This document shows positions 12,561 through 19,324 of a stretch of 23,243 bases of DNA, one piece after another (position 1 is the stretch's first letter; each line of letters begins with the position of its first letter). The notes under the pieces are model-generated. The model was not told the origin of the DNA, did no database searches, and saw only the letters and a program-made list of their open reading frames with translations. The DNA is from Paracoccaceae bacterium (GTDB lineage: Bacteria; Pseudomonadota; Alphaproteobacteria; Rhodobacterales; Rhodobacteraceae), in assembly GCA_007131945.1 (NCBI GenBank), contig SLPP01000019.1, positions 1-23,243 of the forward strand, read 5' to 3'. Both the position numbers and the translations under genes were made by a program.

Positions 12561-14291
12561 TCAGCGGAGCAGCCAGAGTTCCGACAGGTACATCCAGTTG
12601 ACGAAGTAGTAGAGCACGAAGGCGGTGAAGAAGATCGCCACCAGGATGATCGTGCCCGGCAGCTTCAGCGTCGCGTGGCTGCCATAGGTCGCGACCGATT
12701 CGCGGCTGCGGTCGTGCAGCGGGAAGGTCAGCTTCGCGTCCGGCCCGTCGAGCTTGCGCCCGAAGAGGATCGAGGCGACGACGATGATCACGAAGAGCGC
12801 GCCGCCGATGCTGGCGAGAACGCCGAAGATCCCGTTGAGCGCCATCATCAGATAGGCCGCCGGCGGGTATTCGAAGGCATGCACCGCGTCGGTCAGCGCC
12901 AGGTCCCAGTGCCGGCGCGAGACGCCGAGCGTGCCCGCTCCCATCATGAAGAGCGAGATGCCGCCGGCGCCGATGCCGAAGAGATAGGGCTGCCACTTGG
13001 CCAGCGTCGGCCAGACGATGTCGCGCCCGAAGAAGAGCGGCACCAGGATATAGGTCGCGGCCATGAAGGCCAGCGTCGTGCCGGCGACGACCGTTCCGTG
13101 GAAATGGCCCGGCACGTAGAGGGTGTTGTGCATCAGGATGTTCAGCTGCTCGGTGCCGAGGATCACGCCGGTGATCCCGCCGATGAAGCCGAACATGACG
13201 AGCGACATGAACATCCCCGAGAAGGCCGGGTTGCCCCAGGGCGCCTTGGTCAGCCATTCGAAGGCGCCGCGGGTGTAGCCGTTGCGCCGCTGCGCCGCCT
13301 CGATCGCGCCGGGAACCGTCAGGCCGTGGATCATCGAGCCGAGCACGGCAAGATACATCATGTAGGAGGTGTTGACGATCTTCCAGGTCTCGCTCAGCCC
13401 CGGTTCGGCCAGAAGATGGTGCGCCGAGGCGAGCTGCAGGAACAGGATGTACATGAAGAAGGCCATGCGGCTGACCTTTTCCGACAGCGGCTTGGCGCCC
13501 AGCACCATCGCCGCGATCGCGTACCAGATCGCCACATGCGCCGAGACGTTGATCTGCTGGCTGGAATGGCCGAAGCCCCACCAGACGAGCTTGTACATCA
13601 GGCTGTCGATCTCGCTGATTAGGCCCAGCGACCAGAGCCAGGTCGGGATCAGGATGATCGCGCCCGAGGCGATGGTGAAGACGGCGATGATCGCCGCGGT
13701 GATCGCGCCGAAGGTCACCAGCGGCACCGAGCCCTCGTAGGTGCCCTCTTCCTTGGCGACGACCAGCGTGGCGAAGAAGCAGCAGACGGCGACCAGCGCG
13801 CCCACCGCGAAGAGGATGAGCGAGAGGTAGAACCAGTGCGAGGCCATCATCGGCGGGTAGGAGGTGAACATCACCGAGCTGTCGCCGCGCAGCACCGCGT
13901 AGTTGGCCATCAGCGCGCCGACGATCATCAGCGCGAAGCCGAGCCAGGCGAATTTCGGCGCCGCCAGCCGCGTGTTCAGCAGGACCGCGGCGGCGAAGTA
14001 GAGCACCGCGACCTCGAAGAAGATGATCCAGAAGACCAGCACGTTGGCGCCGTGGCCGGTCAGCACCAGGTAGAAGAGTTCGGCATCCAGCAGCTGGATC
14101 GCCGGCCAGCGCGTCAGCGCCACCAGCAGCCCCAGGAGCCCGCCCCAGGCCAGGAACACCACCGCCGCCACCGCGTTGACGCGGATCAGGATCTCGGCGT
14201 TGCGCTCGATCTTCAACCCGGTGAAGCGGCAGGTGCGATATTCGGCCTGCACGCCGCTGCCGGCATAGGTGCCCTCGTTCACTGCGGTCAT
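12561..14291 (-). CDS. Heme-copper oxidase superfamily subunit I, probably a non-canonical nitric oxide reductase
   Basis: A 576-residue polytopic protein with about 12 helices and the six invariant histidines of the heme-copper superfamily: H80 and H398 (low-spin heme), H396 (high-spin heme), and H242, H291, H292 (the CuB/FeB site). Oxygen reductases of types A and B have HPEVY or similar at the first CuB ligand, with a Tyr cross-linked to His. Here the motif is GHSSQQINV, so the +4 position is Q246. In cNOR that position is the FeB-ligating Glu. The stretch aligning with the K-channel helix reads VPGAIEAA, with Glu where PTGIK has Lys. Together these point to NO reduction rather than proton-pumping O2 reduction, in the manner of the recently proposed CuA-containing NOR families. 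GAGGGGACGCC precedes the ATG at 14291. Superfamily membership is certain; the NOR reading is inference. Confidence 0.9.
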   Translation of the reverse strand: MTAVNEGTYAGSGVQAEYRTCRFTGLKIERNAEILIRVNAVAAVVFLAWGGLLGLLVALTRWPAIQLLDAELFYLVLTGHGANVLVFWIIFFEVAVLYFAAAVLLNTRLAAPKFAWLGFALMIVGALMANYAVLRGDSSVMFTSYPPMMASHWFYLSLILFAVGALVAVCCFFATLVVAKEEGTYEGSVPLVTFGAITAAIIAVFTIASGAIILIPTWLWSLGLISEIDSLMYKLVWWGFGHSSQQINVSAHVAIWYAIAAMVLGAKPLSEKVSRMAFFMYILFLQLASAHHLLAEPGLSETWKIVNTSYMMYLAVLGSMIHGLTVPGAIEAAQRRNGYTRGAFEWLTKAPWGNPAFSGMFMSLVMFGFIGGITGVILGTEQLNILMHNTLYVPGHFHGTVVAGTTLAFMAATYILVPLFFGRDIVWPTLAKWQPYLFGIGAGGISLFMMGAGTLGVSRRHWDLALTDAVHAFEYPPAAYLMMALNGIFGVLASIGGALFVIIVVASILFGRKLDGPDAKLTFPLHDRSRESVATYGSHATLKLPGTIILVAIFFTAFVLYYFVNWMYLSELWLLR

Positions 14292-14313
14292 GGCGTCCCC
14301 TCGCTTTGGCTCT

Positions 14314-14397
14314 GCCGGCGGGGTTCGTTGCGCCGCCGGCCGCCGGATGTCCCGGCAACTTTCATGCAGATGCACCGGGCGGCGCGCGGCCGCCCGG
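14314..14397 (-). ncRNA. Two intercistronic hairpins between subunit II and subunit I
   Basis: The 113-base spacer contains two perfect inverted repeats. GCCGGCGG (14314-14321) pairs with CCGCCGGC (14333-14340) over an 11-base loop, and CCGGGCGGC (14375-14383) pairs with GCCGCCCGG (14389-14397) over a 5-base loop. No T-run follows, so these are not standard terminators. They may be mRNA processing or stability elements setting subunit levels. They are annotated as RNA structure, not an independent RNA gene. Confidence 0.4.
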
Positions 14398-14404
14398 GAA
14401 ACCG

Positions 14405-14959
14405 TCAGTCGACCACGCGGATACGGCCGGTCATGTTGTGATGGCCGATGCCGCAGTATTCGTTGCAGATGACCCCGAAATCGCCCGTCTCGGTCGGGGT
14501 GATGTTGATCACGTGCATGTAGCCCGGATGGACCGAGATGTTGATGTTGGTGGGCTGGATCGACAGGCCGTGCTGCCAGTCCGCCGAGGAGAGGTGCAGC
14601 CGGTAGCTCTGCCCCTTCTGCAGCTCGAGGATCGGCCAGAATTCCCACAGCCGGGCGAGGTAGTAGGCATCGCCCCCCGCCGGCGGGCGCACCACCGGCA
14701 CGCCGTTCTCGAAGACCGGCTCGCCGTTCTCGTCGACGACCTGGTATTCGTCGGCGAAGGCCTCGACCTTGTCGGCGAAGCGCCAGGGCTGGATGCGGTA
14801 GGTCTCGGTCGACAGATTCTGCTGCCCGATGAAGTGCCAGGCGATCATGAAGAAGAACATGAACAGCCCCCAGAGGAAGGCGATGATCACCCAGCCCAGC
14901 TCGATGCCGTGGATGGGCTCCTTCCACCAGAGGCGGTTTTCCGGAGGTGTGATGGCCAT
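14405..14959 (-). CDS. CuA-containing heme-copper oxidase subunit II
   Basis: A 184-residue protein with a single N-terminal membrane helix (about residues 21-43, LGWVIIAFLWGLFMFFFMIA) and a periplasmic cupredoxin domain. The complete CuA site is present: H130 (DWQHGLSI), then C165, E167, C169, H173 and M176 in CNEYCGIGHHNM. It therefore accepts electrons from a periplasmic donor such as cytochrome c and passes them to subunit I. One helix rather than two, and the short length, resemble B-family (ba3-type) subunit II. An acidic insertion lies at about 63-98. The ATG at 14959 has a GAGGG site and is 27 bases after the small TM gene. No cytochrome c domain is fused and none is encoded nearby. 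Confidence 0.94.
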   Translation of the reverse strand: MAITPPENRLWWKEPIHGIELGWVIIAFLWGLFMFFFMIAWHFIGQQNLSTETYRIQPWRFADKVEAFADEYQVVDENGEPVFENGVPVVRPPAGGDAYYLARLWEFWPILELQKGQSYRLHLSSADWQHGLSIQPTNINISVHPGYMHVINITPTETGDFGVICNEYCGIGHHNMTGRIRVVD

Positions 14960-14986
14960 GTCATGCCCTCGCGCGTGAAGCCGGGA

Positions 14987-15169
14987 TCAGTCGGCGATCG
15001 GAACGGAAACGACCTCCATCACCCCCCATACCGTGTAGAGCACGGTCGGAATGGCGATGCCGAGGAAGAGAAGCAGGAACGGATTGTCGAGGATCCGCTG
15101 CATGGCCGGGATCTGCGCACGGCCGGGCGCGGCCGGTTTCTTGTCCGTGTCGGTCGTCTGGTCGCTCAT
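14987..15169 (-). CDS. Small single-TM protein, probable third subunit of the oxidase/NOR-like complex
   Basis: A 60-residue protein: a hydrophilic N-terminus (MSDQTTDTDKKPAAPGRAQ), then one membrane helix at about residues 33-55 (FLLLFLGIAIPTVLYTVWGV). The ATG at 15169 is preceded by AGGAGAGCGAC; an in-frame upstream start at 15238 lacks support. It is the first gene of the operon, 27 bases before the CuA subunit. Small one-helix subunits are common in B-type and cbb3-type heme-copper complexes (for example CbaD, CcoQ/CcoH-like), which suggests a structural role, but I cannot assign a named family. Confidence 0.8.
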   Translation of the reverse strand: MSDQTTDTDKKPAAPGRAQIPAMQRILDNPFLLLFLGIAIPTVLYTVWGVMEVVSVPIAD

Positions 15170-15339
15170 GTCGCTCTCCTGTCCCTCGCTTCGCGATGCC
15201 CCCGGACGCCGGGGAAGCCCCGGACGGTCGCGAGACATCTCGCCCCGTGCCCGCTCCGCCCCCGCTTTGCGCCGACCGCGTCGCGGTGGCTGGCCGACCC
15301 TTTGCGGGAAGCGCCGGAACCCGGCACGGCCTTGAACAA

Positions 15340-15380
15340 GTGATAGTCAATAATGCGCGAGTTAAATTGACATGGATCAA
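15340..15380 (-). promoter_or_regulatory. FNR/Dnr/NnrR-type promoter of the oxidase/NOR-like operon
   Basis: TTGACATGGATCAA (15367-15380) matches TTGAT-N4-ATCAA at nine of ten positions and exactly fits TTG-N8-CAA. Its centre is 31 bases from the centre of a possible minus-strand -10 box TATCAC (15345-15340), the class II spacing expected when the site is near -41.5. The implied start near 15333 gives a leader of roughly 160 bases before the ATG at 15169. FnrL (oxygen) and Dnr/NnrR (NO) sites cannot be told apart by sequence alone. Confidence 0.65.
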
Positions 15381-15391
15381 GGTAATCCATG
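15371..15391. repeat. Inverted repeat CATGGAT-N7-ATCCATG overlapping the FNR-type site
   Basis: Perfect 7-bp arms at 15371-15377 and 15385-15391 around a 7-base spacer. The left arm shares most of its bases with the FNR-type site, so a second regulator bound here could compete. No known consensus is claimed. Confidence 0.5.
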
Positions 15392-15508
15392 ATTGTTGTT
15401 AAGGCGGAGGGTCTTGCGTCCGAATGCCGCGGCCGCGCGACGGGCGGTCGCGACAGGTGCTCCGGAACTGGCGGGAATGGCGGGACGGGCAGGCGACCGG
15501 CGCGCGGC
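15381..15508. other. Gap between serB and the operon promoter
   Basis: Together with the 15170-15366 leader this forms a 339-base stretch without a gene. It holds the promoter described at 15340-15380, a CGCGAC-N5-GTCGCG hairpin at 15436-15452 that may mark the serB 3' end, and a CCGGGG-N3-CCCCGG hairpin at 15209-15223 in the leader. No credible small gene was found. Confidence 0.5.
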
Positions 15509-16384
15509 TCAGCGCGCGAAGTCCTGCACCGAATACCCCTGCAGGTAGAGAAGCGCGGTCAGGTCGCCGTGGTTGACGCGCAGCTCGCATTGCGCGGCGA
15601 CGACGGGCTTGGCGTGCAGCGCGACGCCGGCGCCGGCGCGGGCCAGCATGCCGAGGTCGTTCGCCCCGTCGCCCACCGCGATCACCTCGGCGGGCGTGAT
15701 GCCGAGCCGCGCGCTGATCGCCTCGAGCGCGTCGATCTTCGCCTGCCGGCCGAGGATCGGCTCGACGACGGTGCCGGCGAGGCGGCCGGCCTCGATTTCC
15801 AGCAGGTTGGCGCGGTGCTCGTCGAAGCCGAGTTCCGCCGCGACGCGTTCGGTGAAGGCGGTGAAGCCGCCCGAGACCAGCGCGGTATGCGCGCCATGCG
15901 CCTTCATCGTCGCCACCAGCTCGCGCCCGCCCGGGGTGTAGGTGATGCGCTCGGCCAGGACCTGCTCGATGATGCCGGCGTCCATGCCGCGGAAGAGCGC
16001 GACGCGGGCGCGCAGGGCGGGCTCGAATTCGAGCTCGCCGTTCATCGCCCGCGCGGTGATCGCGGCGACCTCGGGCCCGAATCCGGCCAGATCGGCCAGT
16101 TCGTCGATGCATTCCTGCGCGATCATCGTGCTGTCCATGTCGGCCAGCAGCATGCGCTTGCGCCGGCCCTCGGCCGGTTGCACGGCAAGGTCGATCCCCC
16201 GCGCCTGCAACTCGGTCCAGACCTGCCAGCGATTCGCCGGCGCCGCCGCCAGGTCGAACTCGGCGGCGATGCCGGGGTTGAGCCAGCGCGCCGCGCCGCC
16301 GCCCCAGGCGTCGCGCAGCGCCTCGACGAGCGCGGCCTCGAGCCCGGCCCGCGCCGGATCGCTGAGCAGGGTCGCAACAAGCAC
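15509..16384 (-). CDS. serB: Phosphoserine phosphatase SerB
   Basis: A 291-residue HAD-superfamily phosphatase that performs the last step of serine synthesis, hydrolysing O-phosphoserine. HAD motif I is DMDST (D82 nucleophile, D84 acid/base), motif II is S171 in VSGGF, motif III includes K216 (GRQAKIDAL), and motif IV is GDGAND (D239, D243). The first 75 residues form the ACT-like N-terminal region typical of longer SerB proteins. The start is a GTG at 16384 preceded by AGGAGGTTTCGGCG. It lies 88 bases downstream of ppk2 on the same strand, with a CCGCGCC-N5-GGCGCGG hairpin between, so it may have its own promoter. Confidence 0.95.
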   Translation of the reverse strand: MLVATLLSDPARAGLEAALVEALRDAWGGGAARWLNPGIAAEFDLAAAPANRWQVWTELQARGIDLAVQPAEGRRKRMLLADMDSTMIAQECIDELADLAGFGPEVAAITARAMNGELEFEPALRARVALFRGMDAGIIEQVLAERITYTPGGRELVATMKAHGAHTALVSGGFTAFTERVAAELGFDEHRANLLEIEAGRLAGTVVEPILGRQAKIDALEAISARLGITPAEVIAVGDGANDLGMLARAGAGVALHAKPVVAAQCELRVNHGDLTALLYLQGYSVQDFAR

Positions 16385-16404
16385 CGCCGAAACCTCCTGA
16401 CCCG

Positions 16405-16423
16405 CCGCGCCATCCCGGCGCGG
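16405..16423 (-). terminator. Hairpin between ppk2 and serB
   Basis: CCGCGCC (16405-16411) and GGCGCGG (16417-16423) form a 7-bp stem with a 5-base loop in the 88-base gap between ppk2 and serB. There is no T-run, so it may be a Rho-associated end or a processing hairpin for the upstream transcript. Confidence 0.3.
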
Positions 16424-16472
16424 CCGGCCGTGGCCTTAGGACAATTGCGGCGGATGCGCCAGAGGCCGGCGG

Positions 16473-17591
16473 TCAGGTCCGGCGCTGTTCGGGATGCAGG
16501 GCGGCGCCGAGGATATGGTTCGAGCGGTGGACGACGTGGCTTGCCTGCCCGACGATCAGCGGATCGGGCGGCAGCGCGATCTGCGGATCCTTGTCGGGAT
16601 AGTCCAGCGTCGACAGGAAATGCCGCATCGCGTTGAGCCGGGCGCGTTTCTTGTCATTCGACTTGACGATGGTCCAGGGCGCGTCGGCGGTGTCGGTGTA
16701 GAAGAACATCGCCTCCTTCGCCTCGGTGTAGTCGTCCCACTTGCCGAGGCTGGCCATGTCGATCGGGCTCAGCTTCCAGCGCTTGAGCGGATCGTTCTCG
16801 CGCGACTTGAAGCGGCGCAGCTGCTCGTCGCGGGTGACCGAGAACCAGTACTTGTAGAGCCGGATCCCCGAACGCACGAGCATGCGCTCGAATTCGGGCG
16901 CCTGGCGCATGAATTCCAGGTACTCGACCGGGGTGCAGAAGCCCATCACCCGCTCGACGCCGGCGCGGTTGTACCAGGAGCGGTCGTAGAAGACCATTTC
17001 GCCCGATGTCGGCAGATGCTCGACATAGCGCTGGAAATACCACTGGCCGCGCTCGATGTCGGTGGGCTTGTTCAGCGCCACGACCCGGGCGAAGCGGGGA
17101 TTGAGATGCTCGTTGAAACGCTTGATCGTGCCGCCCTTGCCGGCCGCGTCGCGCCCCTCGAAGAGGATCACGAACTTCTGCCCGGTCTCCTGCGCCCAGA
17201 GCTGGACCTTGAGCAGCTCGGCCTGAAGGCGCGCCTTCTCCCGCTCGTAGGGGCGGCGGGCGATGCGACGGGGATAGGGGAACTTGCCGGTCTCGAACGC
17301 CTCGCGGATACGGTTCGGATCGACCAGGGGGAACTTGCTCGGCTCGCCGGACATCGACCGGCTGCGGGGGGGCTCCGGTACCTCGACCGCTTCGGCCGCT
17401 TCGGCCAATTCGGGCGCGGGCGGTTCGGTCCTGTCGGCCTTGTCGGCGGCAGCCGGGACCGCGGCGGGCTTCGCGGCCACGACCGGCGGCGCGGCCTTGC
17501 CGGCCGGACGCGCGGCGTCGGGCGCGCCGGTTTCTGCCGCACCGGCTTCGGGAGCGGGCGCGGGGGAAGTTGATTCGGTTTTCAGCGACAT
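16473..17591 (-). CDS. ppk2: Polyphosphate kinase 2 (PPK2), class I
   Basis: A 372-residue enzyme that uses polyphosphate to phosphorylate nucleoside diphosphates (GDP/ADP), or the reverse. The kinase domain starts near residue 105. Walker A is EGRDAAGKGG (145-154), the Walker B/lid region has FYDRSWYNRAG (D203), and the family segments KYWFSVTRDEQLRRF and WKLSPIDMASLGKWDDY are intact. One kinase domain marks class I. The first roughly 85 residues are an Ala/Pro/Glu-rich, low-complexity extension that is probably disordered. The ATG at 17591 follows AAGGAGCCCCC. Pho-box-like repeats and a TTG-N8-CAA site lie upstream (17650-17704), which would fit phosphate or redox control. The family is very secure; nucleotide preference is not readable. 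Confidence 0.95.
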   Translation of the reverse strand: MSLKTESTSPAPAPEAGAAETGAPDAARPAGKAAPPVVAAKPAAVPAAADKADRTEPPAPELAEAAEAVEVPEPPRSRSMSGEPSKFPLVDPNRIREAFETGKFPYPRRIARRPYEREKARLQAELLKVQLWAQETGQKFVILFEGRDAAGKGGTIKRFNEHLNPRFARVVALNKPTDIERGQWYFQRYVEHLPTSGEMVFYDRSWYNRAGVERVMGFCTPVEYLEFMRQAPEFERMLVRSGIRLYKYWFSVTRDEQLRRFKSRENDPLKRWKLSPIDMASLGKWDDYTEAKEAMFFYTDTADAPWTIVKSNDKKRARLNAMRHFLSTLDYPDKDPQIALPPDPLIVGQASHVVHRSNHILGAALHPEQRRT

Positions 17592-17649
17592 GGGGGCTCC
17601 TTTGCGCAGAGGCAACGGCCCTGTCTCGCGATCGCGGCCGGTGCGTGCC

Positions 17650-17663
17650 TTGCGCAGGATCAA
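17650..17663. promoter_or_regulatory. CRP/FNR-type half-conserved site upstream of ppk2
   Basis: On the minus strand TTGAT-CCTG-CGCAA fits TTG-N8-CAA, with a perfect left half and a poor right half, inside a CCTTG-N8-CAAGG repeat (17648-17665). It lies 59 bases upstream of the ppk2 ATG. Suggestive only. Confidence 0.3.
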
Positions 17664-17675
17664 GGACACGCGACG

Positions 17676-17704
17676 GCGTCAGAAAACTGTCACCGGAATG
17701 TCAC
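17676..17704 (+). promoter_or_regulatory. Pho-box-like direct repeats upstream of ppk2
   Basis: Three heptamers spaced 11 bases apart read on the plus strand: GCGTCAG (17676-17682), CTGTCAC (17687-17693) and ATGTCAC (17698-17704), with spacers AAAA and CGGA. The PhoB consensus is CTGTCAT-N4-CTGTCAT; the middle unit matches at 6 of 7 positions. The repeats point away from ppk2, opposite to the usual orientation, so function is uncertain. The position 85-113 bases before a polyphosphate enzyme makes it notable. Confidence 0.45.
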
Positions 17705-17721
17705 GTTTTCGCGCGTTGCGA

Positions 17722-18096
17722 TCAGTCGGCATCGGTCGCGTGGCGTTGCAGCACCTCGAAGGGCACCACGTCCAGCGTCCGCCGATGCGTCGCGCGCAGT
17801 CGGATGCGGGGGGCGGCGCCTTCCTCGTGCGCCTGCAGGAAGCGCCCGGCGCAGAGGCACCAGTGATCGCCCGGCTTGAGCCCGGGAAAGCCCCATTCCG
17901 GTCGCGGCGTCGAAAGGTCGTTGCCGAGGTATTTCGACAGCGCCAGGAACTCGGCCGTCATCTCGGCGCAGACGGTGTGCAGCCCGCGATCCTCGGGACC
18001 GGTATCGCAGCAGCCGTTGCGGAAGAATCCGGTCACCGGGTCGGTCGAGCAATCCTCGAGCGGGCTTCCGAGCACGTTGAGCGAGGGTTCCTTCAT
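17722..18096 (-). CDS. DUF2237 family protein
   Basis: A 124-residue soluble protein with the full DUF2237 pattern: NVLGSPLEDCSTDPVTGFFR at the N-terminus, GCCDTG (C29, C30), LHTVCAEMTAEFL, and GNDLSTPRPEWGFPGLKPGD followed by WCLCAGR (C80, C82). Conserved cysteines suggest metal or redox chemistry, but no function is established for the family. AAGGAGATGCCG precedes the ATG at 18096. It starts 17 bases after the serine hydrolase stop, so the two probably share a transcript. Confidence 0.9.
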   Translation of the reverse strand: MKEPSLNVLGSPLEDCSTDPVTGFFRNGCCDTGPEDRGLHTVCAEMTAEFLALSKYLGNDLSTPRPEWGFPGLKPGDHWCLCAGRFLQAHEEGAAPRIRLRATHRRTLDVVPFEVLQRHATDAD

Positions 18097-18113
18097 CGGC
18101 ATCTCCTTCGGGC

Positions 18114-19262
18114 TCAGAGGCTGGCGGCGATGGCGCGGAACATCGCGATGACGGGGTCGCGGACACCGGGGGCGCGGAAGTCCCGGTCGGCGGCGTTGAC
18201 CGCGATCACCACCCGGCGGTCGCGGTCGATCCAGATGTACTGGCCGTAGATGCCGCGGGCATAGACCTCGCCCGGCGCGGCATCCGGCGGCAGCCACCAC
18301 TGGTAGCCGTAGAGCGCGCCGCCGGGAGCGCTGGCGGCCGTCGATTCGGCGATCCATCCGGCGGGGACGAGTTGCGCGCCGCGCCACATCCCGTCCTGCA
18401 CCACCAGCTGCCCGATGCGCGCGTAGTCGCGCGTCGTCATGTTCAGCCCGCCGAGGACGAATTCCACCCCGCGCCCGTCGGTCAGGTAGAGCGGCTCGCT
18501 GTCGAGCCCGAGCGGACGGAAAAGGCGCTCTTCCATCAGTTCGGCAACGCGCCGCCCGGTGGCGCCACGGATCACCATGCCCAGCACATGCGTGTCGATC
18601 GAGACATATTCCCAGTCGGCGCCCGGCGGACCGCGGCGCCGGGTCTGGTCGATGGCGAAGCCATCCATCGTGCCGCCGAGCGCCAGCACGCGCCCCATGC
18701 GGTTGATGTCGGACCAGAAGTCCATGTAGTCCTCGTTGAACTCCAGACCCGAGGCCATCTGCGCCACCTGCCGGATCGTCACCCCGTCATAGGCCGAGGC
18801 GGCGAGCTCGGGCGCGTGGTCGGTCACCGGCGCGTCGAGATCGGGGATCGTGCCGTCGTGATGCAGCGTGCCGAGAAGCAGCGAGAGCACGCTTTTCGCC
18901 ATCGACCACGAGATGCGCCGGTCCCCGGGCGCGGTGCCGCGGTGGTAGCTCTCGTGCACGATCGCGCCGTCCTTGAGCACGACGATGCCGGTGACGGCGC
19001 GCGCCGCGAGCCAGTCGTCGAACCCGTCGGGCATCACCGCCTCGGGGCCGCGGGGCAGGGGGCTGGGCGTGCCGCCGTCCATCGCCACATGGTGGAAGAG
19101 CCGGTCCATGCCCGAGAAGTTCTCGACGATCCGGTCCTCGTCGAAGAGCGTGTTGACCGCGAACAGGCGGGTCAGTTCCTCCTGCTTCCAGAGCGCGGCG
19201 GCGCCGGTCGCCAGGATCAGCGCCAGCAGGACGAGGCCGAGGCCCTTCAGGAACCGTTTCAT
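18114..19262 (-). CDS. Serine hydrolase of the beta-lactamase/penicillin-binding-protein fold
   Basis: A 382-residue class C beta-lactamase-like hydrolase (PF00144 type). The catalytic SxxK is S120-MA-K123 (ISWSMAKSVL), the second motif is Y219-V-S221 (WEYVSID), and GIYGQY near residue 340 stands where the KTG/HxG motif is expected. An N-terminal hydrophobic segment (residues 4-24) will anchor or export it, placing the domain in the periplasm. The substrate is unknown; such proteins include esterases and peptidases, and true beta-lactamase activity should not be assumed. AGGAGGGCAGCG precedes the ATG. It is divergent from cutA (62-base gap) and followed closely by the DUF2237 gene. Confidence 0.9.
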   Translation of the reverse strand: MKRFLKGLGLVLLALILATGAAALWKQEELTRLFAVNTLFDEDRIVENFSGMDRLFHHVAMDGGTPSPLPRGPEAVMPDGFDDWLAARAVTGIVVLKDGAIVHESYHRGTAPGDRRISWSMAKSVLSLLLGTLHHDGTIPDLDAPVTDHAPELAASAYDGVTIRQVAQMASGLEFNEDYMDFWSDINRMGRVLALGGTMDGFAIDQTRRRGPPGADWEYVSIDTHVLGMVIRGATGRRVAELMEERLFRPLGLDSEPLYLTDGRGVEFVLGGLNMTTRDYARIGQLVVQDGMWRGAQLVPAGWIAESTAASAPGGALYGYQWWLPPDAAPGEVYARGIYGQYIWIDRDRRVVIAVNAADRDFRAPGVRDPVIAMFRAIAASL

Positions 19263-19324
19263 CGCTGCCCTCCTGCCGGCGACTGTGGCAGGATGGGCGG
19301 GCGGATGGCAAGAGGAGGCGTGCG

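Noticed and set aside
12561..14291. Ordinary aa3-type cytochrome c oxidase subunit I
   Set aside because: The HPEVY motif and the K-channel Lys are absent, and subunit II has one TM helix. Automated naming as a cytochrome c oxidase would hide this.
12561..14959. Canonical cNOR (norCB) or qNOR
   Set aside because: There is no cytochrome c subunit, the Glu of the FeB site is replaced by Gln, and a complete CuA domain is present.
15331..15350. Second FNR-type site (TTGA...TCAA) next to the first
   Set aside because: The two halves are separated by 11 bases, not the 6 needed, and it overlaps the proposed -10 box.
18114..19262. An antibiotic-resistance beta-lactamase
   Set aside because: The SxxK/YxS pattern is shared by many esterases and peptidases. 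Nothing in the sequence or neighbours points to beta-lactam hydrolysis.
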